Assembly (NCBI RefSeq): GCF_002285265.1
Contig: NZ_NSJB01000006.1
Coordinates: 56,662-120,661 of the forward strand
Length of the DNA: 64,000 bases
Direction of reading: 5' to 3'
From: Vandammella animalimorsus
GTDB taxonomy: Bacteria; Pseudomonadota; Gammaproteobacteria; Burkholderiales; Burkholderiaceae_C
The position numbers and the translations under genes are program-made. This document shows, piece by piece, positions 52,170 through 63,961 of the stretch. How positions within the stretch are numbered: the stretch's first letter is position 1; each line of letters opens with the position of its first letter. Under the pieces are notes generated by a model. The model did not search any database and was not told the origin of the DNA. It saw only the letters and a program-made list of their open reading frames with translations.

Positions 52170-52997
52170 TTACGCCGGCACTGCCGCGTTGAGCTCGTCG
52201 CGCGTGCGCAATGCCTGGGCGCGCGCGGCCTGGGCAAAATCGGCCCCCTGGCTGGCGTAGAGGATGGCGCGTGAGGAGTTGATGGCCACGCTGCCCGGGC
52301 CGGTATAGGCGGCGCGCACCGTGGCCACGGCATCGCCGCCCTGCGCGCCCACGCCCGGGATCAGCAGCGGCAGGCTGGGGGCGCAGCGGCGCACGGCCGC
52401 TACGTCCTCGGGGTAGGTCGCGCCCACCACCAGGCCCAGCTGGCCATTGCTGTTCCATGCCCCCTGGGCCTGGGTGGCCAGGTGCTCGAACAGGCGCGGC
52501 TGGCCCGGCACGTCGGCCAGGCGCTGGGCCTGAAAGTCATTGCCGCCAGGGTTGGAGGTGCGGCACAGCAGGAACACGCCCTTGTCCGGATATTGCAGAT
52601 AGGGCTGCACCGTGTCTTGCCCCATGAAGGGCGAGACCGTGACGGCATCGGCCCCATAGCGCTCGAAGGCTTCGCGCGCGTACTGCACGGCGGTGGCGCC
52701 AATGTCGCCGCGCTTGGCGTCGAGGATGACCGGCACGCCGGGCGCGGCCTGGCGGATGTGGGCGATCAGGCGCTCGAGCTGCGCCTCGGCGCCCTGCGCG
52801 GCAAAGTAGGCAATCTGCGGCTTGAAGGCGCAGGCCAGATCGGCCGTGGCATCGACGATGGCCGCGCAAAAATCGTAAATGCCTGCCGCGCCCTGGGGCA
52901 GGTGGGAGGGCAAGCGGGCCGGCTCGGGGTCCAGCCCGACGCACAGCATGGTGTGCTGGCTGCGCGCTGCAGCCGTCAGTTGGTCGGTAAAACGCAT
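52170..52997 (-). CDS. pyrF: PyrF, orotidine 5'-phosphate decarboxylase
   Basis: A 275-residue enzyme of pyrimidine synthesis (OMP to UMP). The N-terminal LCVGLDPEP, the catalytic [14 protein letters not shown] block (Asp-Lys-x-Asp), [13 protein letters not shown] and [10 protein letters not shown] phosphate loops mark the PyrF type found in beta- and some other proteobacteria. Start MRFTDQL agrees with the family. The frame stays open another 65 codons upstream through a 15-copy heptanucleotide repeat, which would give a repetitive STLNAQR extension; this is unlikely to be translated. It follows secA on the same strand. Confidence 0.95.
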   Translation of the reverse strand: MRFTDQLTAAARSQHTMLCVGLDPEPARLPSHLPQGAAGIYDFCAAIVDATADLACAFKPQIAYFAAQGAEAQLERLIAHIRQAAPGVPVILDAKRGDIGATAVQYAREAFERYGADAVTVSPFMGQDTVQPYLQYPDKGVFLLCRTSNPGGNDFQAQRLADVPGQPRLFEHLATQAQGAWNSNGQLGLVVGATYPEDVAAVRRCAPSLPLLIPGVGAQGGDAVATVRAAYTGPGSVAINSSRAILYASQGADFAQAARAQALRTRDELNAAVPA

Positions 52998-53039
52998 GGC
53001 GCGAGATTGTGGCACAGCGCCTGCCGGGCCCAATGCAGA

Positions 53040-53063
53040 GCCAGCGGCCCGGGGGCCGCTGGC
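53040..53063. repeat. GC-rich inverted repeat next to the heptanucleotide array
   Basis: GCCAGCGGCCC and GGGCCGCTGGC form an 11-bp stem with a two-base gap immediately before the heptanucleotide array, between secA and pyrF. No T tract follows on either strand. Confidence 0.7.
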
Positions 53064-53167
53064 GTTGAGCGTTGAGCGTTGAGCGTTGAGCGTTGAGCGT
53101 TGAGCGTTGAGCGTTGAGCGTTGAGCGTTGAGCGTTGAGCGTTGAGCGTTGAGCGTTGAGCGTTGAG
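53063..53167. repeat. Perfect heptanucleotide array (CGTTGAG)15 between secA and pyrF
   Basis: Fifteen exact copies, 105 bp, with no sequence variation. It lies 66-170 bp upstream of the pyrF ATG and 53 bp after the secA stop. On the minus strand every frame is open (a cyclic LNAQRST peptide). On the plus strand every frame contains TGA. Perfect purity suggests recent expansion or ongoing copy change. Confidence 0.97.
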
Positions 53168-53219
53168 CACCGGGCGCTGCGGCGGCGCTCATTCACGCCG
53201 CTGCAGCGCACCATTCAAG

Positions 53220-55946
<2,727 letters not shown>

Positions 55947-56314
55947 GAAAAATCACCGCCTCGCAACACCTGGGGCGCAGCCCAGGCCGAGGGGCCTTCT
56001 AAATATCAAATTGCAAATCAAAAGCCCGCCACGCGCCTGAGGCCAAAAAGCCAAGCCAGCGCTTGCACGGGCTCGCGGTGAAAACCGCCGCGCATTCTAC
56101 CGCGCGGCCAGCCGGCGCCATGCCCGCTGGCAATGCTGGCATCTGGGGCCGGCGGCGGTCATTTCAAGCCCACTCGCGCCGCGCCCCAAGCCGGGGCAGC
56201 CAAAGCGCGGTTGCGCCGCCGCCACGCGCGCTGGGCCGCTCGATTCGTGCCGCCCTGCCCTTGGGATTGGGCTGTGCAGGCTCTCACTACAATAGCCCGC
56301 CGATTGGAAGTGAC
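55947..56314. other. Non-coding divergent region between secA and gspL
   Basis: 368 bp without a supported gene. A TACAAT box at 56288-56293 lies 22 bp before the gspL start and is a possible -10 element, with TTGGGC 15 bp upstream as a poor -35. The secA promoter must lie near the left end. An open frame upstream of gspL in frame exists but has no ribosome-binding site or domain. Confidence 0.45.
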
Positions 56315-57625
56315 ATGCCCGCCCTGATTCTCGAAGCCCCCTCGCACCTGCTGCCCGCGCCAAGCCCGTGGGCCTTCGTGCGCAGCGCCGATGGCCAGAC
56401 CGTCAGCGACAGCGGGCACAGCCCCGTGGGCCTGCTGCCCGTGCCAGGCAAGGGCACGGAGGTGGTGCTGGTGCTGCCGGTGCAGGACGTCTCCTGGCAC
56501 TGGGTGCGGCTGCCGCAGATCGCCCTCAGGGATCGCGCGCGGCTGCGCGCCGTGCTGCAAGGCCTGCTGGAAGACCAACTGCTCGACGAGCCCGAACAGC
56601 TGCACTTTGCGCTGGAGCCACAGGCGCGCGCCGGTGCGCCCTGCTGGGTGGCGGTGTGCCAGGCCGAGCGCCTGCAAGCCCATGTGACGGCCCTGGCCCA
56701 GCAAGGCCTGCAGGTGCAGCGCATCGTGCCGGCCTTCGCCCCGCCGCCGCACGATGCCGCCGGTGCCGCAGACACAGCCGATGCCAGCGACGCCGCGCCG
56801 GCGGCGGCCGCCTTGTACGCCATCGGCACCGAGGACGACCCCTGGCTGGTGGCCGTGGGCGCCAGCCAGGGCGGCAGCGCGCCCGCGCCACAGGCCGGCG
56901 GCGTGCTGGCCCTGCCGCTGACAGCCAGCGCCGCTGCGCTGGACTGCGTGGCCCAGCCCGGCGCCAGCGTGCAGGCCGAGCCGGCCCTGTACCAGCTGGC
57001 CCAGCAGCGCCTGGGCCGCCCGGTGCAATTGCTGGAGCCGCCCCAGCGCCTGCTGCAAGCGGCCCAATCGCCGTGGAATCTGGCGCAGTTCCAGTTCGCC
57101 AACAGCGGGCGCGACCGCCTGGGGCAAAACCTGAACAAAGGGCTGCAGAATTTTCTGCACGCCCCGGCCTGGCGCTGGGCCCGCTGGGGCGCGGCCCTGC
57201 TGGTGCTGGTGCAGCTGGCGGGCATCCAGCTCTGGGCCTGGCAGGCGCGCCGCGATTTGCAGCAGCTGCACGCCCAGGTCGATGCGGTGTTTCGCAGCAC
57301 CTTCCCCAAAGTGGCGGTGGTGGTCGATGCGCCACGGCAAATGCGCCAGGAGCTGCAGCGCCTGCAGCAGCAAAGCGGCGCGCTGACGCCCGGCTCCTTC
57401 GAGGTGCTGGCCGGCGCGGCCGGCCTGGGCCTGCCCGAGGACATGCGCCCGCAGGAGCTGCACTATGAAAACGCCCAGCTGCGCCTGGGCGGCCTGCCGC
57501 AGGGCAGCGAATTGCTGCAGCAATGGGAGGACGGCCTGGCCGCACAAGGCCTGCTGGCGCAGTGGCACGAAGGCCGCCTGCAGATCGAGCCGGCCCCAAC
57601 CACCCCAACCAGGGGCCAGCCATGA
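56315..57625 (+). CDS. gspL: GspL, type II secretion inner-membrane platform protein
   Basis: A 436-residue protein with a cytoplasmic GspL-type domain (residues about 1-270; blocks VSWHWVRLPQIALRDRARLRAVLQGLLEDQLL and LAQFQFANS), one membrane helix near 288-310 (WARWGAALLVLVQLAGIQLWAW) and a periplasmic ferredoxin-like part. In the type II secretion system GspL recruits the ATPase GspE to the membrane and interacts with GspM. Ala/Pro-rich loops interrupt the cytoplasmic domain. The ATG is supported by GGAAG seven bases upstream. gspM overlaps by four bases. Confidence 0.85.
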   Translation: MPALILEAPSHLLPAPSPWAFVRSADGQTVSDSGHSPVGLLPVPGKGTEVVLVLPVQDVSWHWVRLPQIALRDRARLRAVLQGLLEDQLLDEPEQLHFALEPQARAGAPCWVAVCQAERLQAHVTALAQQGLQVQRIVPAFAPPPHDAAGAADTADASDAAPAAAALYAIGTEDDPWLVAVGASQGGSAPAPQAGGVLALPLTASAAALDCVAQPGASVQAEPALYQLAQQRLGRPVQLLEPPQRLLQAAQSPWNLAQFQFANSGRDRLGQNLNKGLQNFLHAPAWRWARWGAALLVLVQLAGIQLWAWQARRDLQQLHAQVDAVFRSTFPKVAVVVDAPRQMRQELQRLQQQSGALTPGSFEVLAGAAGLGLPEDMRPQELHYENAQLRLGGLPQGSELLQQWEDGLAAQGLLAQWHEGRLQIEPAPTTPTRGQP

Positions 57626-58218
57626 ACCGCCCTGCACTGCCCTCCACCCAAGCCCCCGGCCATGCGCCGGGCCGCATCGGCGCGGCGCTGGCGCCGCTGC
57701 GCCAGCGCTGGCACAGCCTGCAGGCGCGCGAGCGCCGCATGCTGGCACTGGCTGCCTCCGTGGTCGCTGGCGGCCTGCTGTGGGCGCTGGCGCTGCAACC
57801 GGCCTGGCGCACCTGGCAGGGCTACGAGCCCCGGCGCCTGGCGCTGGAGCAACAGCTGCAACACATGCAGGCCATGCGCCAGCAGGCGCAGCAATTGCAG
57901 CAGCAACTGGCCGGCAGCGCCACGGCCAGCAGCACGCCAGCGGCGCTGGCCGCCGCGGTGGAGGCCAGCGCCAAGCGCCTGCTGACCGCGCCCGACCAGG
58001 GCGCCAATGCCGCGCCGCAGCTGACCGTGGCCGGCGACCGCGCCACCGTGCGCCTGCGCGCCGTGCCCGCAGCCCAGCTGCTGCAATGGCTGCGCGAAGT
58101 GCGCGAGACCACGCGCAGCCAACCCGTGCAAGTGCAGCTCAGCCGCGATGCGGGCAGCGGCGCGCCGCGCTGGAGCGGGCACATCGTGCTGGCGCTGCCC
58201 AGCAGCGCCCAGCCTTGA
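57622..58218 (+). CDS. gspM: GspM, type II secretion inner-membrane protein
   Basis: A 198-residue protein: short basic cytoplasmic part, one membrane helix (about residues 40-60, MLALAASVVAGGLLWALALQP), coiled-coil Gln-rich section (residues about 75-105, LEQQLQHMQAMRQQAQQLQQQL) and a C-terminal ferredoxin-like fold (LTVAGDRATVRLRAVPAAQLLQWLREV). GspM pairs with GspL in the inner-membrane platform. The ATG overlaps the gspL stop (ATGA), confirming coupling. Confidence 0.85.
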   Translation: MNRPALPSTQAPGHAPGRIGAALAPLRQRWHSLQARERRMLALAASVVAGGLLWALALQPAWRTWQGYEPRRLALEQQLQHMQAMRQQAQQLQQQLAGSATASSTPAALAAAVEASAKRLLTAPDQGANAAPQLTVAGDRATVRLRAVPAAQLLQWLREVRETTRSQPVQVQLSRDAGSGAPRWSGHIVLALPSSAQP

Positions 58219-58289
58219 GCAGCACAGGCCATGGTCATGCATTGCCCCAATCAGTCGATGATCGCCGCCACGGCCAGGAACACGCCGCG

Positions 58290-59114
58290 ATGAGCCGACG
58301 CCAGCGCACCCCCCGCACCCCCCGCACAGCCTCTGCAGCCGCCGCGCCTCGGCAGCGCATGGGGCGCTGGGCGCTGCTGGGCGCGCTGCTGGGCCTGCTG
58401 CTGGTGCTGGCCCTGTATGCGCCGGCGCGCTGGTTGGCCCATGCGCTGGAGCGCGCCAGCCAGGGCCAGGTGCAATTGCAGCAGGCGCGCGGCACGTTGT
58501 GGAACGGCTCGGCCGTGCTGGTGCTCACCGGCGGCGCGGGCAGCCACGACCGCATGCGCCTGCCCGGCCGCCTGAACTGGGCGCTGCGCCCGGCCTGGCT
58601 GGGCGCCCGGCTGCAGCTGCTGCCCGATTGCTGCGCCGCCCAGCCCGCCCAGCTGCGGCTGCGCCTGGGCTGGCAGCGCGCCGAGCTGCACATTGCCACG
58701 CACCAAAGCCAATGGCCGTCGAGCCTGCTGCAGGGCCTGGGCGCGCCGTGGAACACCTTGCAACTTGACGGCCAGCTGGGCCTGCACATAGAGGATTTGC
58801 GCCTGCAGTGGGCCGCTGGCCGCAGTCTGGTGCAGGGCCGGCTGCAGGCCACGCTGAAGAACGCCACTTCGCGGCTGAGCACCATCCGGCCCCTGGGCAG
58901 CTATCGCCTTATCATGCACGGCGGCCAGACCCTGGGCCTGCAGCTGCACACCGATGCCGGGCCGCTGCAGCTCAGCGGCCAGGGGCATTGGCAAGGCCAG
59001 CGGCTGCGCTTTGCCGGCCAGGCCAGCGCCACGCCGGAGCATCTGCCGGCCTTGTCGAATCTGCTGAGTTTGCTCGGTCGCCGCGATGGCGATCGCGCCA
59101 TTTTGAATTTCTAG
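58290..59114 (+). CDS. gspN: GspN, type II secretion protein N
   Basis: A 274-residue protein with an N-terminal basic part, a membrane helix (about residues 26-48, WALLGALLGLLLVLALYAPARWL) and a periplasmic domain of the GspN/PulN type (AHALERASQGQVQLQQARGTLWNGSA, the LPGRLNWAL block, and LQLSGQGHWQGQRLRFAGQA). GspN is present only in some type II systems, mostly of betaproteobacteria, Klebsiella and Xanthomonas, and its exact role is unclear. It starts 71 bp after gspM and its stop TAG is followed at once by the gspD ATG. Confidence 0.83.
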   Translation: MSRRQRTPRTPRTASAAAAPRQRMGRWALLGALLGLLLVLALYAPARWLAHALERASQGQVQLQQARGTLWNGSAVLVLTGGAGSHDRMRLPGRLNWALRPAWLGARLQLLPDCCAAQPAQLRLRLGWQRAELHIATHQSQWPSSLLQGLGAPWNTLQLDGQLGLHIEDLRLQWAAGRSLVQGRLQATLKNATSRLSTIRPLGSYRLIMHGGQTLGLQLHTDAGPLQLSGQGHWQGQRLRFAGQASATPEHLPALSNLLSLLGRRDGDRAILNF

Positions 59115-61520
59115 ATGGTCCGCATGGATTTCCTACACACCGCCCAGGCGGCTGGCCGCACTGGCGCCGCACCCTTTCCCAAGGCCAAGGCCGCACTGGC
59201 CGGCGGCGCGCTGGCATTGGCCCTGGCGCTGGCTGGCCAGGGCATGGCCTGGGCCCAGGCCGGCCAGCCCAGCGTGCGCCGCGGCGAGCCGGTGACGCTG
59301 AATTTCGAGAACGCCGAGATCGAGGCCGTGGCGCGCACCATGGCCACCATCACCGGACGCAACGTGGTGGTCGATCCGCGCGTGCGCGGCACGCTGAACC
59401 TGGTCACCGAGCACCCAGTGTCGGCGCAGGCGGCCTTTGACCAGTTCCTGGTGGCGCTGCGCCTGCAGGGCTTTACGGTGGTGGAGGCCGCCGGCCTGTA
59501 CAAGGTGGTGCCCGAGGCCGACGCCAAGCTGCAAAGCGGCGGCGTGCACGTCTCGCAAGGGGCCTTCCCGGCGCGCGGGCCGCGCGGCGGGCAGATCGTC
59601 ACGCAGATCTTCCGCCTCAACTACGAGAGCGCGGCCAATCTGGTGCCGACGCTGCGCCCGCTGATCAGCCCCAACAACACCATCAACGTCAACCCCGGCA
59701 CGAATGCGCTGGTGATCACCGATTACGCCGACAACCTGGCGCGCATCGCCAAGATCATTGCCGCGCTGGACGTGGCCGAGGGCACGGACGTGGAGGTCAT
59801 CGCCCTCAAGCACGCGGTAGCCAGCGAGATGGTGCCGCTGCTCACGCGCCTGCTGGGCAGCGATGGGGGCGCGGCCGTGGTGGCCAACGGCGGCGCCCAG
59901 GCGGCAGCGGCCGTGCCCGGCGGCGGGCAGGGCTTTCGCGCCACCATCCTCTCGGACATGCGCAGCAACAGCATCATCGTGCGCGCGGCCAACCCGGCGC
60001 GGCTGGCGCAGATCCGCACGCTGGTGCAGCGCCTGGACCAGCCGCCCGCGCCCGGCAGCTCGGCCGAGCACGGCAACATCCACGTGGTGTTCCTGAAGAA
60101 CGCCGAGGCCAAGCAGCTGGCACAGACCCTGCGCGCCGCGCTGGCCACCGGGCGGCTGGGCGGCGGCCAGGGCAGCGCCGACGAGGGCCCCAGCAGCGCC
60201 AGCACAGGCCGCAGCGAGGGCGCCGCCGCCGGCGCGGGCGGCGCGGGCCTGAGCAGCGGCGCGGCCCTGGGCGAGGGCGGCAGTGCCCATTTCGGCCAGA
60301 GCCAGGCCGTCTCCACCGGCGGCATCATCCAGGCCGACCCGGCCACCAATTCGTTGATCATCACCGCGCCCGATCCGCTGTACCGCCAGCTGCGCGCCGT
60401 CATCGACAAGCTCGACAGCCGCCGCGCCCAGGTGCTGATCGAGAGCATGGTGGTGGAGGTGCGCGCCGACAAGGCGGCCGAGTTCGGCATCCAGTGGCAA
60501 GGCGGCATCGGCCGCCAGGGCGACTCCAACGTGGGCGCCATCGGCACCAATTTCCAGGGCACGGGCAACATCATCGACCTGGCCGTGGCCGCAGAGGCGG
60601 CGCGGCGCGGCGGCAGCGGCCTGGGCGGCATTTCCTCGAGCTTGCTGGGCAACGGCATCAACCTGGGCGTGGCGCACAACTACGGCGGCACCTATGTGCT
60701 GGGCCTGCTGGCGCGCTTTCTCGAAGACACGGGCGATGCCAACGTGCTGTCCACGCCCAACATCCTGACGCTGGACAACGAGGAGGCGCGCATCATGATC
60801 GGCTCGAACGTGCCCTTCGTCACCGGCCGCTACACCAACAACAACAGCATTGGCAGCGGCTCGGTCAACCCGTTCCAGACCATCGAGCGCCAGGACGTGG
60901 GCCTGTCGCTGCGCGTCAAGCCGCAGATCAACGAGAACGGCACCGTCAAGCTGGCCGTGGTGCAGGAGATCTCCGACGTGCTGGCCAGCACGCTCGACAA
61001 CGCCAGCGGCCCCAGCACCAGCAAGCGCCTGATCGAGACCAACATCCTGGTCGAGGACGGCGGCATCATCGTGCTCGGCGGCCTGCTGGAGGACCGCTAC
61101 GGCCAGCGCCAGGAAAAGGTGCCGCTGCTGGGCGACATCCCCGTGCTGGGCAATGCCTTCCGCAGCGAGCGCCGCACCCGCGACAAGGTCAACCTGATGG
61201 TGTTCCTGCGCCCCACTGTGATCTACGACAGTGCCGACAGCGACGCCATGGCCATGGAGCGCTACGACATGATCCGCGGCGACCAGCGCATCGTGCAGCC
61301 GGGCCGCCATCTGATTCTGGACAGCGTCAACGCCGCGCCGCAATTGCCGCAACTGCCCCCGCCGCAGGATTCGGACAAGGAGCGCCAGACCCGCCAGGCG
61401 CGGCGCACGCCGCCGCTGTCGAGCCTGACGCGCGACTCGCTGCATGCGCCGCCCGCCGGCGGCAGCCAGGTCGATGCGCGCCAGCTGCGCAGCGGCGAAT
61501 CCGACGGCTGGGCCGATTGA
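59115..61520 (+). CDS. gspD: GspD, type II secretion secretin
   Basis: An 801-residue outer-membrane secretin. The signal peptide covers about residues 1-48 (LAGGALALALALAGQGMAWAQA). The N0 domain starts PVTLNFENAEIEAVARTMA, followed by N1-N3 with VTQIFRLNYESAANLVPTLR and VEVIALKHAVASEMVPLLTR. A Gly/Ala/Ser-rich loop interrupts N3 (about residues 350-400). The secretin core ends in VPLLGDIPVLGNAFRSERRTRDKVNLMVFLRP. It forms the multimeric outer-membrane channel of the type II secretion system. The ATG lies directly after the gspN stop; an in-frame ATG three codons later is a possible alternative. Confidence 0.95.
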   Translation: MVRMDFLHTAQAAGRTGAAPFPKAKAALAGGALALALALAGQGMAWAQAGQPSVRRGEPVTLNFENAEIEAVARTMATITGRNVVVDPRVRGTLNLVTEHPVSAQAAFDQFLVALRLQGFTVVEAAGLYKVVPEADAKLQSGGVHVSQGAFPARGPRGGQIVTQIFRLNYESAANLVPTLRPLISPNNTINVNPGTNALVITDYADNLARIAKIIAALDVAEGTDVEVIALKHAVASEMVPLLTRLLGSDGGAAVVANGGAQAAAAVPGGGQGFRATILSDMRSNSIIVRAANPARLAQIRTLVQRLDQPPAPGSSAEHGNIHVVFLKNAEAKQLAQTLRAALATGRLGGGQGSADEGPSSASTGRSEGAAAGAGGAGLSSGAALGEGGSAHFGQSQAVSTGGIIQADPATNSLIITAPDPLYRQLRAVIDKLDSRRAQVLIESMVVEVRADKAAEFGIQWQGGIGRQGDSNVGAIGTNFQGTGNIIDLAVAAEAARRGGSGLGGISSSLLGNGINLGVAHNYGGTYVLGLLARFLEDTGDANVLSTPNILTLDNEEARIMIGSNVPFVTGRYTNNNSIGSGSVNPFQTIERQDVGLSLRVKPQINENGTVKLAVVQEISDVLASTLDNASGPSTSKRLIETNILVEDGGIIVLGGLLEDRYGQRQEKVPLLGDIPVLGNAFRSERRTRDKVNLMVFLRPTVIYDSADSDAMAMERYDMIRGDQRIVQPGRHLILDSVNAAPQLPQLPPPQDSDKERQTRQARRTPPLSSLTRDSLHAPPAGGSQVDARQLRSGESDGWAD

Positions 61521-61571
61521 CGCAGCCAGCGCCCACCCTTATTGCTGCTGCTCCGCCCATTCAATCGCCCC

Positions 61572-62969
61572 ATGGCCGCCTTGCACTACCCCCTGCCCTA
61601 CGCCTTTGCCCGCAGCGCCCAGCTGCTGCTGGAGGACGATGGCACACGCCTGACGCTGTGGCACGGGCCCAGCCCCAACGCCAGCGCGCTGGGCGAAGTG
61701 CTGCGCAGCTACCCGCAGTTCGAGCCCCAGCCACTGGACGCCGCTGCCCTGGCCCAGCGCATCAGCGCCGCCTACTCCGGCGGTGATTCGGACGCCGCGC
61801 TGGTGGTCAGCGAGGTCGAAGGCGTGGCCGATCTGACCCGCATGATGCAGGAGCTGCCCGCCGTGGAAGACCTGCTCGAAGCCGCCGACGACGCGCCCAT
61901 CATCCGCATGCTCAACGCGCTGCTGACCCAGGCCGCGCGCGATGGCGCCAGCGACATCCACATCGAGCCCTACGAGCGCCACTCCAGCGTGCGGCTGCGC
62001 GTCGATGGCAGCCTGCGCGAGATCGTGCAGCCCAACCGCGCGCTGCACGGCGCGCTGATCTCGCGCCTGAAGATCATGGCCGATCTGGACATCGCCGAAA
62101 AACGCCTGCCGCAGGACGGCCGCATCGCCCTGCGCCTGGGCACGCGCGCCATCGACGTGCGCGTCTCCACCCTGCCCAGCGCGCATGGCGAGCGCGCCGT
62201 GCTGCGCCTGCTGGACAAAAGCGAAGGCCGCCTGAGCCTGGAGGCCGTGGGCATGCAGGGCCAGACCCTGGCGCAGTTCGAGCGCCTGATCCACCAGCCG
62301 CACGGCATCCTGCTCGTCACCGGCCCCACCGGCTCAGGCAAGACCACCACGCTCTACGCCGCGCTGCACCGGCTGGATGCGCGCGCGCAAAACATCATGA
62401 CGGTGGAAGACCCCATCGAATACGAGCTGCCCGGCGTGGGCCAGACCCAGGTCAACAGCAAGATCGACCTGAGCTTCGCCACCGCGCTGCGCGCCATCCT
62501 GCGCCAGGACCCGGACGTCATCATGATCGGCGAGATCCGCGACTTCGAAACCGCGCAAATCGCCATCCAGGCCTCGCTGACCGGCCACCTGGTGCTGGCC
62601 ACGCTGCACACCAACGACGCCGCCAGCGCCGTCACGCGCCTGATCGACATGGGCGTGGAGCCGTTCTTGCTCTCCTCCTCGCTGCTGGGCGTGCTGGCCC
62701 AGCGCCTGGTGCGCAAATACTGCACGCACTGCCACGGCAAGGGCTGCGGGCACTGCAACCAAAACGGCTACCACGGCCGCACCGGCCTGTTCGAGCTGCT
62801 GGTGGTGGACGAGGCCATCCGCGCCCTCATCCATGGCGAGCAGGCCGAAGCGGCCATCCGCGAGCATGCCCTGGCCCACGGCATGCAACTGATGCGCGAG
62901 GACGGCCAGCGCCTGGTGCAAGCGGGCATCACCAGTTTTGAGGAGGTGCTGCGCGTCACGCGCGATTGA
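61572..62969 (+). CDS. gspE: GspE, type II secretion ATPase
   Basis: A 465-residue assembly ATPase. N2E/CTE features: [21 protein letters not shown], the Walker A motif [17 protein letters not shown] (near residue 245), Asp box [20 protein letters not shown], Walker B with [20 protein letters not shown], and His box LATLHTND. The tetracysteine zinc region is compact, [22 protein letters not shown], without the long loop present in many GspE proteins. The N1 domain is short compared with gammaproteobacterial GspE. It powers pseudopilus assembly. The upstream gene is gspD. Confidence 0.94.
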   Translation: MAALHYPLPYAFARSAQLLLEDDGTRLTLWHGPSPNASALGEVLRSYPQFEPQPLDAAALAQRISAAYSGGDSDAALVVSEVEGVADLTRMMQELPAVEDLLEAADDAPIIRMLNALLTQAARDGASDIHIEPYERHSSVRLRVDGSLREIVQPNRALHGALISRLKIMADLDIAEKRLPQDGRIALRLGTRAIDVRVSTLPSAHGERAVLRLLDKSEGRLSLEAVGMQGQTLAQFERLIHQPHGILLVTGPTGSGKTTTLYAALHRLDARAQNIMTVEDPIEYELPGVGQTQVNSKIDLSFATALRAILRQDPDVIMIGEIRDFETAQIAIQASLTGHLVLATLHTNDAASAVTRLIDMGVEPFLLSSSLLGVLAQRLVRKYCTHCHGKGCGHCNQNGYHGRTGLFELLVVDEAIRALIHGEQAEAAIREHALAHGMQLMREDGQRLVQAGITSFEEVLRVTRD

Positions 62970-62999
62970 TCGCCCAGGGATTTGTGATCGCCCAAGGGT

Positions 63000-63028
63000 T
63001 TGCACGCCAGACCCAAGGCCGCTACAAT
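63000..63028 (+). promoter_or_regulatory. Sigma-70 type promoter of rplU-rpmA
   Basis: TTGCAC (63000-63005), a 17-bp spacer and TACAAT (63023-63028) match the sigma-70 consensus well. The transcript would have a leader of about 165 bases, containing a GC-rich hairpin followed by T6 at 63042-63061, before the L21 start codon. Confidence 0.7.
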
Positions 63029-63199
63029 GCGCGGTTCATTTGCCCGGCCGGGTGCTTTTTTGCATTGCCCGTTCAACCAAGCGCGGCGGCATTTTGGCAG
63101 CAACGCATGGGGCAGATGAAAATCCCGTCATTGCGTTTTTTCCTTTCTTGGCCAGCATCGGCCAGGCAGGGCAAGAACCTCTTTTTTTGGATGAATCAC

Positions 63200-63511
63200 A
63201 TGTACGCAGTCATAAAAACCGGCGGCAAGCAGTATCGCGTTGCAGCCGGCGACAAAATCAAGGTAGAACAGATCGCTGCGGACGTGGGCCAGGAAATCGT
63301 GCTCGATCAAGTGCTTGCCATCGGCAACGGCGCTGATCTGAAAATCGGCACGCCATTGGTTTCCGGCGCCAGCGTCAAGGCGACTGTGCTCTCGCAGGGC
63401 AAGCACGACAAAGTGCGCATCTTCAAGCTGCGCCGTCGCAAGCACTACCAGAAGCACCAAGGCCATCGCCAGCGCTACACCGAGCTGCAAATTGGCGATA
63501 TCGCTGCATAA
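63200..63511 (+). CDS. rplU: 50S ribosomal protein L21
   Basis: A 103-residue protein starting [20 protein letters not shown], with the L21 signature and the basic [21 protein letters not shown] block near the end. It binds 23S rRNA together with L20. The ATG is chosen because the family always begins MYAVI; an ATG three codons upstream (MNH) would only add residues. It is followed by rpmA with a 34-bp gap, forming the usual rplU-rpmA operon. Confidence 0.97.
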   Translation: MYAVIKTGGKQYRVAAGDKIKVEQIAADVGQEIVLDQVLAIGNGADLKIGTPLVSGASVKATVLSQGKHDKVRIFKLRRRKHYQKHQGHRQRYTELQIGDIAA

Positions 63512-63545
63512 CACAGCCCCTCACGCAGCAGGAAAGGATTAAGAC

Positions 63546-63806
63546 ATGGCACAGAAAAAAGGCGGCGGCTCTACGCGCAACGGTCGCGACTCCAAGCCCA
63601 AGATGCTGGGCGTCAAGGCCTACGGTGGCGAGCTGGTCAGCGCCGGCTCCATCATCGTGCGCCAGCGCGGCACTCGCATGCACGCTGGCACCAATGTCGG
63701 CATGGGCAAGGACCACACGCTGTATGCACTGGTCGACGGGCACGTGGTGTTCCGCAACAAGGGTGCGCTGAACAAGCACACCGTGGAAATCACCCCTGCG
63801 GCCTGA
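63546..63806 (+). CDS. rpmA: 50S ribosomal protein L27
   Basis: An 86-residue protein beginning [16 protein letters not shown], the standard L27 N-terminus that reaches the peptidyl-transferase centre. [15 protein letters not shown] and the VEITP end follow. It has an AGGAAAGG ribosome-binding site. In most betaproteobacteria obgE follows, but here a strong terminator comes within 70 bp and the next 90 bases do not show obgE. Confidence 0.97.
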   Translation: MAQKKGGGSTRNGRDSKPKMLGVKAYGGELVSAGSIIVRQRGTRMHAGTNVGMGKDHTLYALVDGHVVFRNKGALNKHTVEITPAA

Positions 63807-63874
63807 TCGGCCTGCGCCCGTGGCAAGCGCTGCGGGCGGCAGCAGTGGTTTTGACAAAAGCCCCGCCCTGCGGT

Positions 63875-63909
63875 AATGCCGTTCACTTAACCCAGTGAAC
63901 GGCATTTTT
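63875..63909 (+). terminator. Rho-independent terminator after rpmA
   Basis: A 13-bp perfect stem (AATGCCGTTCACT / AGTGAACGGCATT) with the loop TAACCC and a following T run. It closes the rplU-rpmA operon. Confidence 0.93.
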
Positions 63910-63961
63910 GTTGGATAGCTGCGGCACACTTTCTGCCAAGTCATTTTTTTCCTTGGCACAG

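Noticed and set aside
53063..53167. CRISPR array
   Set aside because: The 7-bp units have no spacers and are directly contiguous, so this is a simple tandem repeat.
52998..53192. N-terminal extension of PyrF through the heptanucleotide array (STLNAQR repeats)
   Set aside because: PyrF proteins begin at MRFTDQL. The extension is a product of the repeat having no stop on this strand, and it has no ribosome-binding site.
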